Shown: piece by piece, positions 1 to 10,774 of the stretch
How positions within the stretch are numbered: position 1 is the stretch's first letter
How the letters are laid out: the number at the start of each line of letters is the position of its first letter
NCBI RefSeq assembly: GCF_019750675.1
Contig: NZ_JAIEOF010000100.1
Location: 1 to 42,330 of the forward strand
Origin: Methylobacterium sp.
GTDB taxonomy: Bacteria; Pseudomonadota; Alphaproteobacteria; Rhizobiales; Beijerinckiaceae
Length of the DNA: 42,330 nucleotides
Reading direction: 5' to 3'
Translations under genes and position numbers: made by a program
Notes under the pieces: model-generated
The model's input: the letters and a program-made list of their open reading frames with translations, nothing else
What the model was told of the DNA's origin: nothing
The model's database searches: none

Positions 1-572
1 GTGTGATTTCTCAGCAAAGTTTATCTCAATTTCGGCCTCGGCTCGAATGATCGTCTCAATCGGGTTTGACTCGTTTCTCCAAGAATCCTGCCCTTGGGCT
101 GCGCCACTCTCAAAGAAGTTAGCCTTAATCACGAACGAATAAACTAAATATTTGAAATGCGGTACGAAATATTGGGAACAGAAGCATGGATCGGCGTACA
201 GCATGCGCTCCGATTACAGGCTGGAGATGGAGCCAACGCAGCTGATAGGGTCTTACAGGGTTGAGCCTGTTATGCGCCGCGAAGTGCTTGAATTTCGGCC
301 TCATTGCATTGCCACCCCACAGCGGACCGGCGGAGATTCACCCGATCCAGACGAATGCGGACAGGCGGGTCCCGACCCATTTTCGCCGTTCCAGCGCCCT
401 AGGTGGCTCCTCCGAAGCGGACGTTAAATAAGGCCAAGCCATAAGTTACTAAACGGAACGACTCTGCTAGGACAAAGCACCCTCCGCTTCATACGCCTTT
501 AGCAAACTCTCAAGCGACCGTGCGATGACAGCGTGCAGTCCAAGATATTGCACGAGCAAACGAGGAAGTTTA
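1..572. other. no convincing gene; AT-richer flank
   Basis: I see no supportable gene here. The ORF-track entry at 152-427 has no recognisable domain, no clear ribosome binding site and an arginine/proline-rich tail typical of a chance frame. The DNA is less GC-rich than the sulfur island that follows the next gene, consistent with accessory DNA. The last part is the leader of the FRG gene, with a GAGGAAG ribosome binding site just before its start. Confidence 0.5.
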
Positions 573-1619
573 ATGAAACAGGATAGTCTCATCAAACACT
601 TGAGAGAAAATGATGTATCTGAGCAGATTATAGAAGACGTTATCGATTCTGGATATTTCTTCAGGACTTGGAGTGACCCTTCCAGGGGATTGTATACGAC
701 AGTAAGTGATCCTTTTTACGGAAGCAAACAATTCTCGAGCAGTTTTTCTACGGTTGATTTTATTTCCCACATTAAAGGCGAGAGACCAATTTCGAATAAT
801 TTACCGCCATTTCACCGTATTTGCGCGAAATCGTTTGCTGATGTTCAAGAAATACTCAGGACTAAACACTTAGCCAGATACGCCCAGGACGGATCACTGA
901 CTTTCCGAGGTCAGCCCCGTGAGTACTATGTTCGTCGTCGTATTCCGAACCCGTTACGCAGTGATGCATCGGGCCGTGAGATTTCGATTATGCCGGGGGC
1001 GTACCGTCAAGGAACAGATAAATACTCCTTAGCTGCCGACGTAAACGAGCATCGAACGTTCGAATTTTTGACTGGTATTATAGAAGATCACGATGAATAC
1101 AGCGGTCTAGGCGACCAATTTAGCTACGATTTAATGAGGACCGAGCAACACTACGCAACGCAGACCAGGGGGCTGGATCTTGCCTTCGATATTCGCTCGG
1201 CGCTCTTCTTTGCAACCAATCAATTTATGAGGGACGAGCAAGGAAAAGCATTTTACCGGTCGATCTCGAAAGGCGAGCACCAAGGAGTATTGTACCTGTT
1301 CCGATTCACCATGCCGTCAGTGAATAGGACAGAATATCTGATACGTGATTTCGATTTCTTCAAGAAGCATCGACCCGAGCGGATCATTCGTCAGAGTTGT
1401 GGGCTTCCACTGATAGGAGATTATGAAAGAAATATAGCTATAACAGACATCGATTGCATAATAGAACTCGATAAAGATTTCGAATATGACAATGGCCTAA
1501 CGCAGGAATTCATGTTTCCTAGCACAGATGAAGATCTTTTTTATAAAAAGCTTCTCGATCTGAAAAACGACTTTCCGGACGATCTTGACAAGATCGTTGA
1601 GTATCAGTGTGCAAGATAA
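573..1619 (+). CDS. FRG-domain protein
   Basis: A 348-residue protein if started at the ATG at 573, chosen because GAGGAAG lies a few bases upstream; the longer track start has no such site. The centre carries the FRG signature: an FRGQ motif followed about 80-90 residues later by QHYATQTRGLDLAFDIRSAL and FFAT, matching the QHxGxxTRxLDxT..AxxFA pattern of the family. FRG domains occur widely in phage-defence and toxin contexts and their biochemical activity is poorly known. The C-terminal part is acidic and unassigned. No signal peptide or membrane segment is visible, so it is probably cytosolic. The gene is noticeably AT-richer than the island downstream, suggesting horizontal acquisition. 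No partner gene is visible inside the window on this side. The family call is fairly firm; a defence role is inference. Confidence 0.75.
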   Translation: MKQDSLIKHLRENDVSEQIIEDVIDSGYFFRTWSDPSRGLYTTVSDPFYGSKQFSSSFSTVDFISHIKGERPISNNLPPFHRICAKSFADVQEILRTKHLARYAQDGSLTFRGQPREYYVRRRIPNPLRSDASGREISIMPGAYRQGTDKYSLAADVNEHRTFEFLTGIIEDHDEYSGLGDQFSYDLMRTEQHYATQTRGLDLAFDIRSALFFATNQFMRDEQGKAFYRSISKGEHQGVLYLFRFTMPSVNRTEYLIRDFDFFKKHRPERIIRQSCGLPLIGDYERNIAITDIDCIIELDKDFEYDNGLTQEFMFPSTDEDLFYKKLLDLKNDFPDDLDKIVEYQCAR

Positions 1620-2090
1620 TCGCAAAACTTGTCATCAGCTTGCGTGCGCGCGGCTTAGTTGCTTATAACTCATGCATCGGGCGTGCTGTTTCGGCCAGTT
1701 CGCCGGAGCAAGCTCTATCGGGCCGGCCATAGAAACCAGTGGTGTCGTTCCCAAAGAATGGTTCAGCGCTGTAGAACGATCGGTATCCTGTCATTTCAGA
1801 TATTATTGGGACATCGACGATGCAGCCGAGCCGTTTGCGGACGGGAGGTGCGACACGGTTCCATTTTGGAGTTGGGTGGCTCAACGTCGGAGTTTTATAT
1901 ATCTGCAGCAAATTATCCAAACCCGCCTGCTGAATATCGCGGAACGTCCGCTCGTCCGATCTGGCGCCCAGAAGCCGACTGGCGGAAATCCACCCCAAGC
2001 AGCCATCCCGCTTCCGACCCAACCCGGTTGTAGATGCGGCCGCAATGGCCGTCGGATTGCAGACCACAACGACCGGTCTTCTCGGAACCC
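1620..2090. other. intergenic, no supported gene
   Basis: Several overlapping ORFs cover this stretch in opposite frames (for example 1663-2067 minus and 1672-2316 plus), but none shows a recognisable domain or a convincing start. I treat them as chance frames. The stretch marks the transition from AT-richer accessory DNA to the GC-rich sulfur island. Confidence 0.5.
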
Positions 2091-2113
2091 GGACGAGGCG
2101 AGATCTCCTCGTC

Positions 2114-2114
<1 letters not shown>
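2091..2114 (-). terminator. hairpin abutting the cysteine desulfurase stop
   Basis: GGACGAGG (2091-2098) and CCTCGTCC (2107-2114) form a perfect 8-bp stem with an 8-nt loop. The stem overlaps the last base of the TAG stop of the minus-strand cysteine desulfurase gene, the natural place for the operon's terminator. There is no uridine tract afterwards, so intrinsic termination would be weak; it could equally be an RNA 3'-end stabiliser. Confidence 0.4.
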
Positions 2115-4166
<2,052 letters not shown>

Positions 4167-4180
<14 letters not shown>

Positions 4181-5558
4181 GGTAGTTGCCCAGCAGAACG
4201 TTATCGAGGCGTGCGATGGCGTCCTCCACCAGCACGGCGGCGGAGAAGTAGCGGGTCACCAGGTGCGAGGCGATGGAATGGTCGTTGGTGCCCATGTAGC
4301 GCACCGACAGGCCCGGCTCGATCTCACCGGTGACGCCGGACTTCTGCAGGCCGACCACGCCCTGCTCGCCCTCGCCGACGCGCAGCAGCAGGATCGAGGT
4401 GGTCTGGGCACCGCTGACCGGATCGATGTCGATCGGCAGCTTGTCGCTCGGCACCAGCGGCACGCCGCGCCAGGTGATGAACGGCGCACCGAACAGGTGG
4501 ATCACCACCGGGGGCACGCCGCGGCGGGTGGCTTCCCGGCCGAAGGCCGCGATGGCGCGGGGATGCGCCACGAAGAACGCGGGCTTCTTCCATACCAGCG
4601 TCAGCAGCTCGTCGAGGTCGTCCGGGGTCGGCGGGCCGCCGCGGGTGGGGATGCGCTGGCGTCCGCCGACCTCGTTCAGCAGGCCGAACTCGGAATTGTT
4701 GAGCAGCTCCCACTCCTCCCGCTCCTTCACGGCGTCGACCGTGAGGCGGATCTGCTCGCGCAGCTGGTCGATCTCGTTGGAGTAGAGGTCGGTGACGCGG
4801 GTATGGGTGTTGAGGATCGTCTGGATCGTGGAGAGGTGGTACTCGCGCGGGTCGATCTCGTAATCCACGAAGGTGCTCGGCAGGCGCGGCGCGCCGGTCT
4901 GCACCGCGAGCAGCTCGATGCCCTGCTCGCCGTGGCTGTTGGTGTGACCCTTCAGACGGTCACGCTCCTCGACATACTGCGCGATGCGATTCTTGACGGC
5001 GTCGTCGTCCAGGGCCGCCCGGTCGAGGGTCAGCAGCGTGACGGCCGAGAGCGCCTTGACGGCGGGCGCGGGCTGGCCGTCGCCCGTGAGGGTGTCGTCG
5101 CCGAAGAAGTCGCCGCGTGTGGCGAGCCCCGAGCGCAGGCGGTTCTGGTAGGGGCCGGACAGGGACAGCTCGACGGTGCCGTCGACGACGATGGTCAGGC
5201 GGCGATCGCCCGCGCCACCGTCCGAGATCGTCTCGCCGGCGCTGTGCTTGCTCTCGGTGAACCGATCGGCGAGGGCCGCGAGTTCGGCATCGCCCAGCCG
5301 GCTGAACGGCGGCACGGCGCGTAAGGAAGCGGGGCTGATCGCGCGCCCCTTGTCGGCGGCGGCGAACGCGATGCGGCCGGGCTTGGCCAGCACGACGGCG
5401 CGCCGGTTCACGCGGTAGACGCCGCCATCCACGTTGACGAAGGGCAGGAGCCGCAGGAGCCAGCGCGGGGTGTTGGCGAGGTTCTGGACCGACGTGACGG
5501 TCGCCGTCGATAGATTGCGTGCTGCGGATGCGCCCACGCTCTGCCCCTGTCCGCTCAT
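4167..5558 (-). CDS. family 2 encapsulin shell protein with cNMP-binding-like domain
   Basis: A 463-residue protein started at the ATG at 5558 (GGAG upstream; MSGQGQ start). The N-terminal arm contains NTPRWLLRLLPFVNVDGGVYRVNR, typical of family 2 encapsulins. Residues about 75-190 are a Crp-like beta-roll, and the rest is the HK97-type shell fold. A cNMP-like insertion and a length near 460 residues mark the 2B subgroup; 2A shells are about 300-330 residues. The phosphate-binding cassette position reads GDFFGDDTLTGDGQPAPAVKALS, lacking the usual Glu and Arg that hold the cyclic phosphate, so canonical cAMP/cGMP binding looks doubtful. The expected product is an icosahedral cytosolic compartment loaded with the overlapping cysteine desulfurase. 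Older automatic labels may call this a Crp-family regulator; no HTH is present. Confidence 0.88.
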
Positions 5559-6020
5559 GGTTGGTCGTCTCCGTCTGGATTGTCGGGTGATGGCGTGCGA
5601 ATCCGGCCATGGATCGGCGCGGCCACAGTCGAGCGACTGCGCGCTCAAGAATAACGCTGCAGCGACCACATCTAATTCTTGTCATATCCGGCGCGATTAT
5701 TTGCACTGCGCTGGATGTAATGCGGTACTAATCGTGGTGGCGACCCAGCGTCAATGGAATAATATTCTAAAATATAGCCTGTATTAGACGAATATAACTA
5801 TAATTCGTTCGTATGCAGAATAGGTTGCTTATGCAATGGATAAATAGAGAATACCATTCTCCAAAGAGGGTGATCTGGAGAAACGGTTGGAACAATCTGG
5901 TCCGTGAGCCATCCGCCTAGCAGGGGTGACCCGTGCACGCGGCAGGTCGCTGCGTTTGCCCTAGGATGGAAAGTCGGCTCCACCGAAGCCCTCGAGTCCG
6001 CCCGTCCGGCCCCCGAACCC
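5559..6020. promoter_or_regulatory. AT-rich leader upstream of the encapsulin operon
   Basis: This 462-bp gap between cysE and the encapsulin gene is much more AT-rich than its surroundings, especially about 5680-5870, and probably holds the encapsulin/desulfurase promoter (minus direction). A short hairpin GAGAAT-ACC-ATTCTC lies at 5847-5861. ORF-track entries here (5434-5787 plus, 5798-5983 minus) show no domain and no clear ribosome binding site. I recognise no riboswitch. Confidence 0.4.
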
Positions 6021-6884
6021 TCAGATTCCGTCGCCGAAGAACTGGTCCATGGTCTGGGCGGGGTCCTCGGCGGCAGTGATTCGCGACACGACGCGGGCCG
6101 GCACGCCCGCCACGGTGGTGTGGGCTGGTACGTCGTGCAGGACGACGGCCGCGGCGGCCACCTTCGCGCCCTCGCCGACCCGGATGTTGCCGAGCACCTT
6201 GGCGCCGACGCTGAGGAGCACGCCGCGCTCGATCTTCGGGTGGCGGTCGCCGCTCTCCTTGCCGTTGCCCCCGAGCGTCACCGATTGCAGGATTGAGACG
6301 TCGTCGGCGATCACCGTGGTCTCGCCGATGACGACGCCGGTGGCGTGGTCGATGAAGACACCCGAGCCAATCCGCGCCGCCGGGTGGATGTCGGCGCCGA
6401 ACACCTCGGAGATCCGGCTCTGGATGTGCAGCGCCAGGGTTGCGCGGCCCTGGTGCCAGAGCCAGTGCGCCACCCGGTAGCCCTCCAGGGCGGCGAGCCC
6501 CTTGTAGAACAGGAAGGGGTCGAGGTAGCGCCGGCAGGTCGGGTCGCGCTCGCGGATGGCCACGAGGTCGCGCACGGCGTGCTCGCCCGCATGCGGGTCG
6601 GCCTCGAAGGCCGAGAGGCAGAGGTCGCGGGTGGAGAGCCGCGCGAGGTCGCCGTCGCCGAGGCGATGGGCGAGGCGGTAGGCGAAGGCGTGGACCAGGC
6701 TCGGCTGGTCGAGCACCGTCGCCTGGATGATGCCGGCATAGAGCGGCTCTTCGATCAGGGCCGCCTCCGCCTCGGCGCGCATCGCCCGCCAGACGTCCGA
6801 GCCGGCCGTGGTCTGGCTCACGCTGCGCAGGGGCGGGCGCAGGAGGTTGCTGGGACCGCGCGAGGCCTGGCTGCCGGCGGTCAT
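6021..6884 (-). CDS. cysE: serine O-acetyltransferase
   Basis: A 287-residue enzyme making O-acetylserine from serine and acetyl-CoA, the committed step of cysteine synthesis. The N-terminal half is the helical SATase domain (VWRAMRAEAEAAL, FEADPHAGEHAVRDL). The C-terminal half is a left-handed hexapeptide helix with the catalytic-site segments DHATGVVIGET and GNGKESGDRHPKI. The protein ends in FFGDGI; a C-terminal Gly-Asp-Gly-Ile tail is what docks into the active site of O-acetylserine sulfhydrylase (CysK), so complex formation is expected, although no cysK is in the window. It lies between the encapsulin pair and the sulfite dehydrogenase genes, all minus strand. A serine acetyltransferase gene is a known neighbour of encapsulin/cysteine desulfurase pairs, which supports the nanocompartment reading. 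Confidence 0.95.
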   Translation of the reverse strand: MTAGSQASRGPSNLLRPPLRSVSQTTAGSDVWRAMRAEAEAALIEEPLYAGIIQATVLDQPSLVHAFAYRLAHRLGDGDLARLSTRDLCLSAFEADPHAGEHAVRDLVAIRERDPTCRRYLDPFLFYKGLAALEGYRVAHWLWHQGRATLALHIQSRISEVFGADIHPAARIGSGVFIDHATGVVIGETTVIADDVSILQSVTLGGNGKESGDRHPKIERGVLLSVGAKVLGNIRVGEGAKVAAAAVVLHDVPAHTTVAGVPARVVSRITAAEDPAQTMDQFFGDGI

Positions 6885-6938
6885 GCGGATAGGCTCATGC
6901 GGATCGCGAGGTCCGGGCGGTGCGCGGCGGCATCGGCC

Positions 6939-7130
6939 TCACCCGACGCGCTGGAACAGAGCGGCGATGTAGCCCACCAGGAGGCCGTGCCCCTCGAACT
7001 GCACGTCCACCACCTGCGCCCCGTCCCGGGCCGGCAGGACGTCGACGATGCGACCGGTGGCGTGGCGCCAGATGCCGAGGGCATCGGCCACGTCGAGCCG
7101 GGCGAACACAACCTGATCTCCGAGAACCAT
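6939..7130 (-). CDS. small conserved-looking protein, unknown function
   Basis: A 63-residue protein whose ATG is preceded by GGAG at good spacing, ending 54 bp before cysE on the same strand. The sequence (GDQVVFARLDVADALGIWRHATGRIVDVLP, then DVQFEGHGLLVGYIAALFQRVG) alternates hydrophobic residues in short strands and looks like a small beta-barrel of SH3/KOW size. I do not recognise the family. It has no cysteines and no signal peptide, so it is not an obvious sulfur carrier. Its place between the sulfite dehydrogenase genes and cysE suggests a sulfur-linked role, but that is context only. Confidence 0.6.
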   Translation of the reverse strand: MVLGDQVVFARLDVADALGIWRHATGRIVDVLPARDGAQVVDVQFEGHGLLVGYIAALFQRVG

Positions 7131-7379
7131 CGTTTTCTCCGGTCTGTACGTCGTCGCTCGAGGAGGGTGGCGAGGGGGTGCCGGTGGCGCGGTCCGGGGT
7201 CCGCGAGCGGGCCGTCGCGGGGCGCGGACGGGAGGGGCCGCGCCTCGGGGAAGTGTGCCGATCCGGGGCCTCCAGGGTCAATGAGAGCGGTTTCCAAAGA
7301 TCGCCCGCCCGCGGGCACAGCCTTCCTCCCGAACGGGTCCCGGGAGCAGGCTTGTCCTGCGCGGGCGATTCCGGCCGGC

Positions 7380-7955
7380 TCAGCGGGCCGGCACCGGGAT
7401 GTCGGGGCGCGCGTCCCTGGTGAAGCCGTTCCGGTTCGGCATCGCCACCGCCGGGAGCGTGCCGGCGTCCAGCGCGGCATCCTCCGGCAGGAGGCCATTG
7501 AGGTGGAGAACGTAGGCGCTCAGGGCGTAGGTCTCGTCCGCGCTGAGGGATTGCGGCGCATCGAAGGGCATGGCGCGGCGGATGTAGTCGAATAAGGTGG
7601 TGGCGTAGGGCCAGTAGCTGCCCACAGTCCGGACCGGCTTCGGTGTGGCGAGGGAGCCCTGGCCGCCCACGAGAACGTCGGCCGCGCCGCCTTCGCCCTT
7701 CGCCCCGTGGCAGGCCGCACAGCGAGCCCCGAACAGGGCAGCGCCGTCGCGGACGCTGCCGTGGCCCGGAGGCAGGCCCCGGCCGTCGGCCCGGACGTCG
7801 ATATCCCAGGCGGCCAAGCGTTCGGGTGTGGCCGCTTGGCCGAGGCCGAGGCGATCCGACGGGCGGTGCAGGCTGGCGGCGGGCCCACTGGGATCGGCCA
7901 GGGCCGCACCGGTCAGGACAAGGCAGGCAAGGGTTCCGAGGAGGCTAACCCGCAT
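7380..7955 (-). CDS. monohaem c-type cytochrome, sulfite dehydrogenase subunit
   Basis: A 191-residue exported cytochrome. The ATG at 7955 is chosen because GGAGG lies 8 bases upstream and a clean signal peptide follows (MRVSLLGTLACLVLTGAALA). It overlaps the end of the molybdoenzyme gene by about 11 bases, indicating translational coupling. One CAACH haem site is visible near the middle, and the distal Met probably lies in the AMPFDAPQSLS segment. The C-terminal segment with PNRNGF resembles SorB/SoxD-type cytochromes that take electrons from a periplasmic sulfite or sulfane dehydrogenase. It should pass two-electron sulfite oxidation into the respiratory chain one electron at a time. SoxD proper has two haems; this one has a single site, so SorB is the closer analogue. 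Confidence 0.85.
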   Translation of the reverse strand: MRVSLLGTLACLVLTGAALADPSGPAASLHRPSDRLGLGQAATPERLAAWDIDVRADGRGLPPGHGSVRDGAALFGARCAACHGAKGEGGAADVLVGGQGSLATPKPVRTVGSYWPYATTLFDYIRRAMPFDAPQSLSADETYALSAYVLHLNGLLPEDAALDAGTLPAVAMPNRNGFTRDARPDIPVPAR

Positions 7956-9195
7956 GGCTGACGCCTCCATCGGCGGCGACCTGCCAGCCGAACGTCGCGT
8001 TGTTGTGGTAGAAGGACTGGGTGCCCCGAACCGCGATCAGGGCGGCGCGGTCGGGCTGGACGTAGCCGGTCTCGTCGGTGGCGCGGCTGAGGAGCTGGGC
8101 CGGGCCGCCCTCCCAGCGCCAGGGCAGCCGGAACCGGGTGAGGCAGCGCGGCAGGACCGGACCCTCGAGGGTCGCCGCCTGCCAGCGAGCGCCCCCGTCC
8201 GTCGAGACCTCGACCCGGGCGATCCGCCCTCGCCCGGTCCAGGCGAGGCCCCGGATCTCGCGGAAGCCCGGCGCGCCCAGGCGCTCGCCGCCCGAAGGCG
8301 TGGTGATGACGGATTTGGCCTCCATCACGAAGGTGAACTGCCGGGCCGTGCCGTCCGGCATCAGGTCGGTGTACTTCGCGGTCTCTTCGCGGGTCTGGAA
8401 CGGCTGGTCGCCGACCTTGAGGCGGCGCAGCCACTTGACGCTGAGGTTGCCCTCCACGCCCGGCACGAACAGCCGCAGGGGATAGCCCTGCTCCGGCCGC
8501 AGGCGCTCGCCGTTCTGGGCATAGGCCAGGATCGCCCCGTCGCGGGCGAGGTCGAGGGGAAGGCTGCGGCTCATTCCCGAGGCGTCGGCGCCCTCGGCGA
8601 GGATCCAGGCGGCCCCCGGCTTCACGCCGACCTCGTCGAGCAAGGTGGAGAGCTCGACCCCGGTCCACTCGGAGCAGGAGAGCAGGCCGTGGCTCTCCTG
8701 CAGGGTCCAGGACGGCTTGGCCCCGAGCCAGGGCGTGTTGCCCGAGCATTCGAGGAAGTGGATGCGCGACACGGCGGGCATCCGCACCAGGTCGTCCATG
8801 GTCAGGACGAGGGGGCGCTCCACCAGACCGTGGATCGCCAGCCGGTGCCGGTCCGGGTCGATCGCCGGCACGCCGGCATGGTGACGCTCGAAATGGAGCC
8901 CGTTCGGGGTGATGATTCCATGTAGGTGCTGAAGCGGCGTGCCCGTCGACGCCGCCCCCGGGAAGGGCGGCGGCGTGCGGGGCCGTCGTCCCAGCCGCTC
9001 GAAGGAAGACGGCTGACCATAGGCCGGCGAGGCCACCGGCGCCCCGGGGGTGCGGCTCCACGGGGGAACCTCCAGGGGCTCCACGGCGCCCGCGGCGCGG
9101 GCCCTCGCGGCGAACCCGACCCCACCGGCGGCGCCGGCGGCGAGGCGGAGGAAACTGCGTCGATGTGCGAGCCGGCGCAGTGCGTCAGGGGGCAT
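7945..9195 (-). CDS. periplasmic molybdenum sulfite dehydrogenase (SoxC/SorA-like)
   Basis: A 416-residue protein when started at the ATG at 9195, which puts a Tat-type signal HRRSFLRLAAGAAGG near the N-terminus; the longer track start adds an unlikely arginine/proline-rich tail. The molybdopterin domain of the sulfite oxidase family is present. The molybdenum-ligand cysteine lies in HFLECSGNTPW, and a C-terminal dimerisation domain follows (ARVEVSTDGGARWQAATL). It oxidises sulfite to sulfate, or as SoxC the sulfane sulfur of a carrier protein. No soxA, B, X, Y or Z is visible, so a stand-alone sulfite dehydrogenase that removes sulfite from sulfonate cleavage is the better reading. It is coupled to the downstream cytochrome c gene. 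Confidence 0.88.
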   Translation of the reverse strand: MPPDALRRLAHRRSFLRLAAGAAGGVGFAARARAAGAVEPLEVPPWSRTPGAPVASPAYGQPSSFERLGRRPRTPPPFPGAASTGTPLQHLHGIITPNGLHFERHHAGVPAIDPDRHRLAIHGLVERPLVLTMDDLVRMPAVSRIHFLECSGNTPWLGAKPSWTLQESHGLLSCSEWTGVELSTLLDEVGVKPGAAWILAEGADASGMSRSLPLDLARDGAILAYAQNGERLRPEQGYPLRLFVPGVEGNLSVKWLRRLKVGDQPFQTREETAKYTDLMPDGTARQFTFVMEAKSVITTPSGGERLGAPGFREIRGLAWTGRGRIARVEVSTDGGARWQAATLEGPVLPRCLTRFRLPWRWEGGPAQLLSRATDETGYVQPDRAALIAVRGTQSFYHNNATFGWQVAADGGVSHAG

Positions 9196-9711
9196 GGGCA
9201 AGGGACATGGGACGGAATCCGCACGAGAGTGGGTAGGATCGGGGCACGAAGGCCGCACGCGACGGTGCGCGAGTGTGCCGGATCGACGATGCCCCGAAGT
9301 CCAGCATTCAACTGTATTCAGGCGGGGCGATCAACGAAATGATCTTTCCATTTTCAGCGGACTGCGAGAGAAATAGCCTCCGGACGAGCCGGTTCCGGGG
9401 TGAAATTCTTGCCAAGACGTTCGACCGGGCTCCGGTTTCCGCGGAGGGCGCAACGCCAGCAGAGAGCGCTGGCGAAAGGAGCGGCACTTGCCCGCATCGG
9501 AGCGGGGCTTCCGGCGCTAATTTGCACGTCGGGAGAAATACTCTCCCGAAGACCGAACGTGAAATACGAACAATCTCCGGAGCGACCGGAATAAAGACAG
9601 CGTTTTTATTGACCCGCCTCGAACACAGGATACCATCTTCTTCATTGATCCAGGGCTTTTGAACGACCCAGTTCACTTGAATTGTCTTCAGATAAGACAG
9701 CTTCTCCAGAC
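9196..9711. promoter_or_regulatory. divergent intergenic region, sulfite dehydrogenase / ABC transporter
   Basis: About 515 bp separate the minus-strand sulfite dehydrogenase from the plus-strand transporter, so promoters for both should lie here. A hairpin CGGGAGA-aatac-TCTCCCG (7-bp stem) sits at 9530-9548. The DNA becomes AT-richer toward 9590-9700. Track ORFs in this stretch have no recognisable domain. Confidence 0.45.
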
Positions 9712-10764
9712 ATGTCGGCGGCGAACACGATGACGACCAGGCAACACACCTTCCTCTCGCGGCGGCTGGCGGGTGCACTGATCGGCGTGCTTGCTCTGTG
9801 CGCGTCGCTCGCCGGCGGCGCGGCGGCGGCCGAGGGACAGTTGCGGATCGCCAAGCAATTCGGCGTCGTCTACCTGCTCCTCAACGTGGTCGAGGACCAG
9901 AAGCTCATCGAGAAGCACGGCAAGGCAGCCGGCCTCAACATCAAGGTCGACTACGTCCAGCTCTCGGGCGGCTCGGCCGTCAACGACGCGCTGCTGTCAG
10001 GCAACATCGAGGTCGCAGGGGCCGGCGTCGGGCCGCTCTTCACCCTCTGGGACCGCACCCGGGGCCGGCAGAACGTCAAGGGCATCGCCTCGCTCGGCAA
10101 CTTTCCCTACTACCTCGTCACCAACAATCCCGACGTGAAGAGCATCGCCGACTTCGGTGAGAAGGACCGGATCGCGGTTCCGGCGGTGGGCGTCTCGGTG
10201 CAGTCGCGCATCCTGCAATGGGCCTCGGCCAAGCTCTGGGGCGACAAGGACTTCGCCAAGCTCGACCGGATCAGCGTCGCGGTCCCGCACCCGGAGGCGG
10301 CCGCCGCGATCATCAAGGGCGGCACCGAGATCACCGGCCATTTCGGCAACCCGCCCTTCCAGGACCAGGAACTGGCCGAGAACCCCAAGGCGCGCATCGT
10401 CCTGAATTCGTACGACGTCCAGGGCGGCCCGTCCTCCTCGACAGTGCTCTACGGGACGGAGGCGTTCTACAAATCCAGCCCGAAGACCTACAAGGCCTTC
10501 CTGGACGCGCTCGACGAGGCGGCGAAGTTCATCACCGAGAACCCCGACAAGGCGGCCGAAATCTACGTCCGGACGACCAACAGCAAGCTCGATCCGGCGC
10601 TGCTCAAGACGATCATCACCAACCCGGCCGTGACCTTCAAGGTGGCGCCGGAGAACACCCTCGGGCTGGGCCAGTTCATGCATCGGGTCGGGGCGATCAA
10701 GTCCGCGCCCCAGGCCATCGGCGACTACTTCTTCGCCGATCCGCGCATCGATACCGGCAGCTGA
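9712..10764 (+). CDS. ABC transporter substrate-binding protein (sulfonate/taurine/nitrate type)
   Basis: A periplasmic binding protein of about 350 residues. The TTG start given by the track (9682) is doubtful; ATGs at 9712 and 9730 both give a signal peptide (SRRLAGALIGVLALCASLAGGAAAAEG). The mature part begins QLRIAKQFGVVYLLLNVVED, typical of the SsuA/TauA/NMT1-like family, with the ligand-domain GNIEVAGAGVGPLFTLWDR segment. It is the first gene of a three-gene plus-strand transporter operon, followed directly by its ATPase. The ligand cannot be read from sequence; sulfonates are favoured because of the surrounding monooxygenases and sulfur genes. Confidence 0.85.
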   Translation: MSAANTMTTRQHTFLSRRLAGALIGVLALCASLAGGAAAAEGQLRIAKQFGVVYLLLNVVEDQKLIEKHGKAAGLNIKVDYVQLSGGSAVNDALLSGNIEVAGAGVGPLFTLWDRTRGRQNVKGIASLGNFPYYLVTNNPDVKSIADFGEKDRIAVPAVGVSVQSRILQWASAKLWGDKDFAKLDRISVAVPHPEAAAAIIKGGTEITGHFGNPPFQDQELAENPKARIVLNSYDVQGGPSSSTVLYGTEAFYKSSPKTYKAFLDALDEAAKFITENPDKAAEIYVRTTNSKLDPALLKTIITNPAVTFKVAPENTLGLGQFMHRVGAIKSAPQAIGDYFFADPRIDTGS

Positions 10765-10774
10765 GCGGCCCGCG

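Noticed and set aside
1663-2067. 134-aa minus-strand ORF in the gap after the FRG gene
   Set aside because: No ribosome binding site, no family resemblance, and overlapping opposite-frame ORFs of similar quality.
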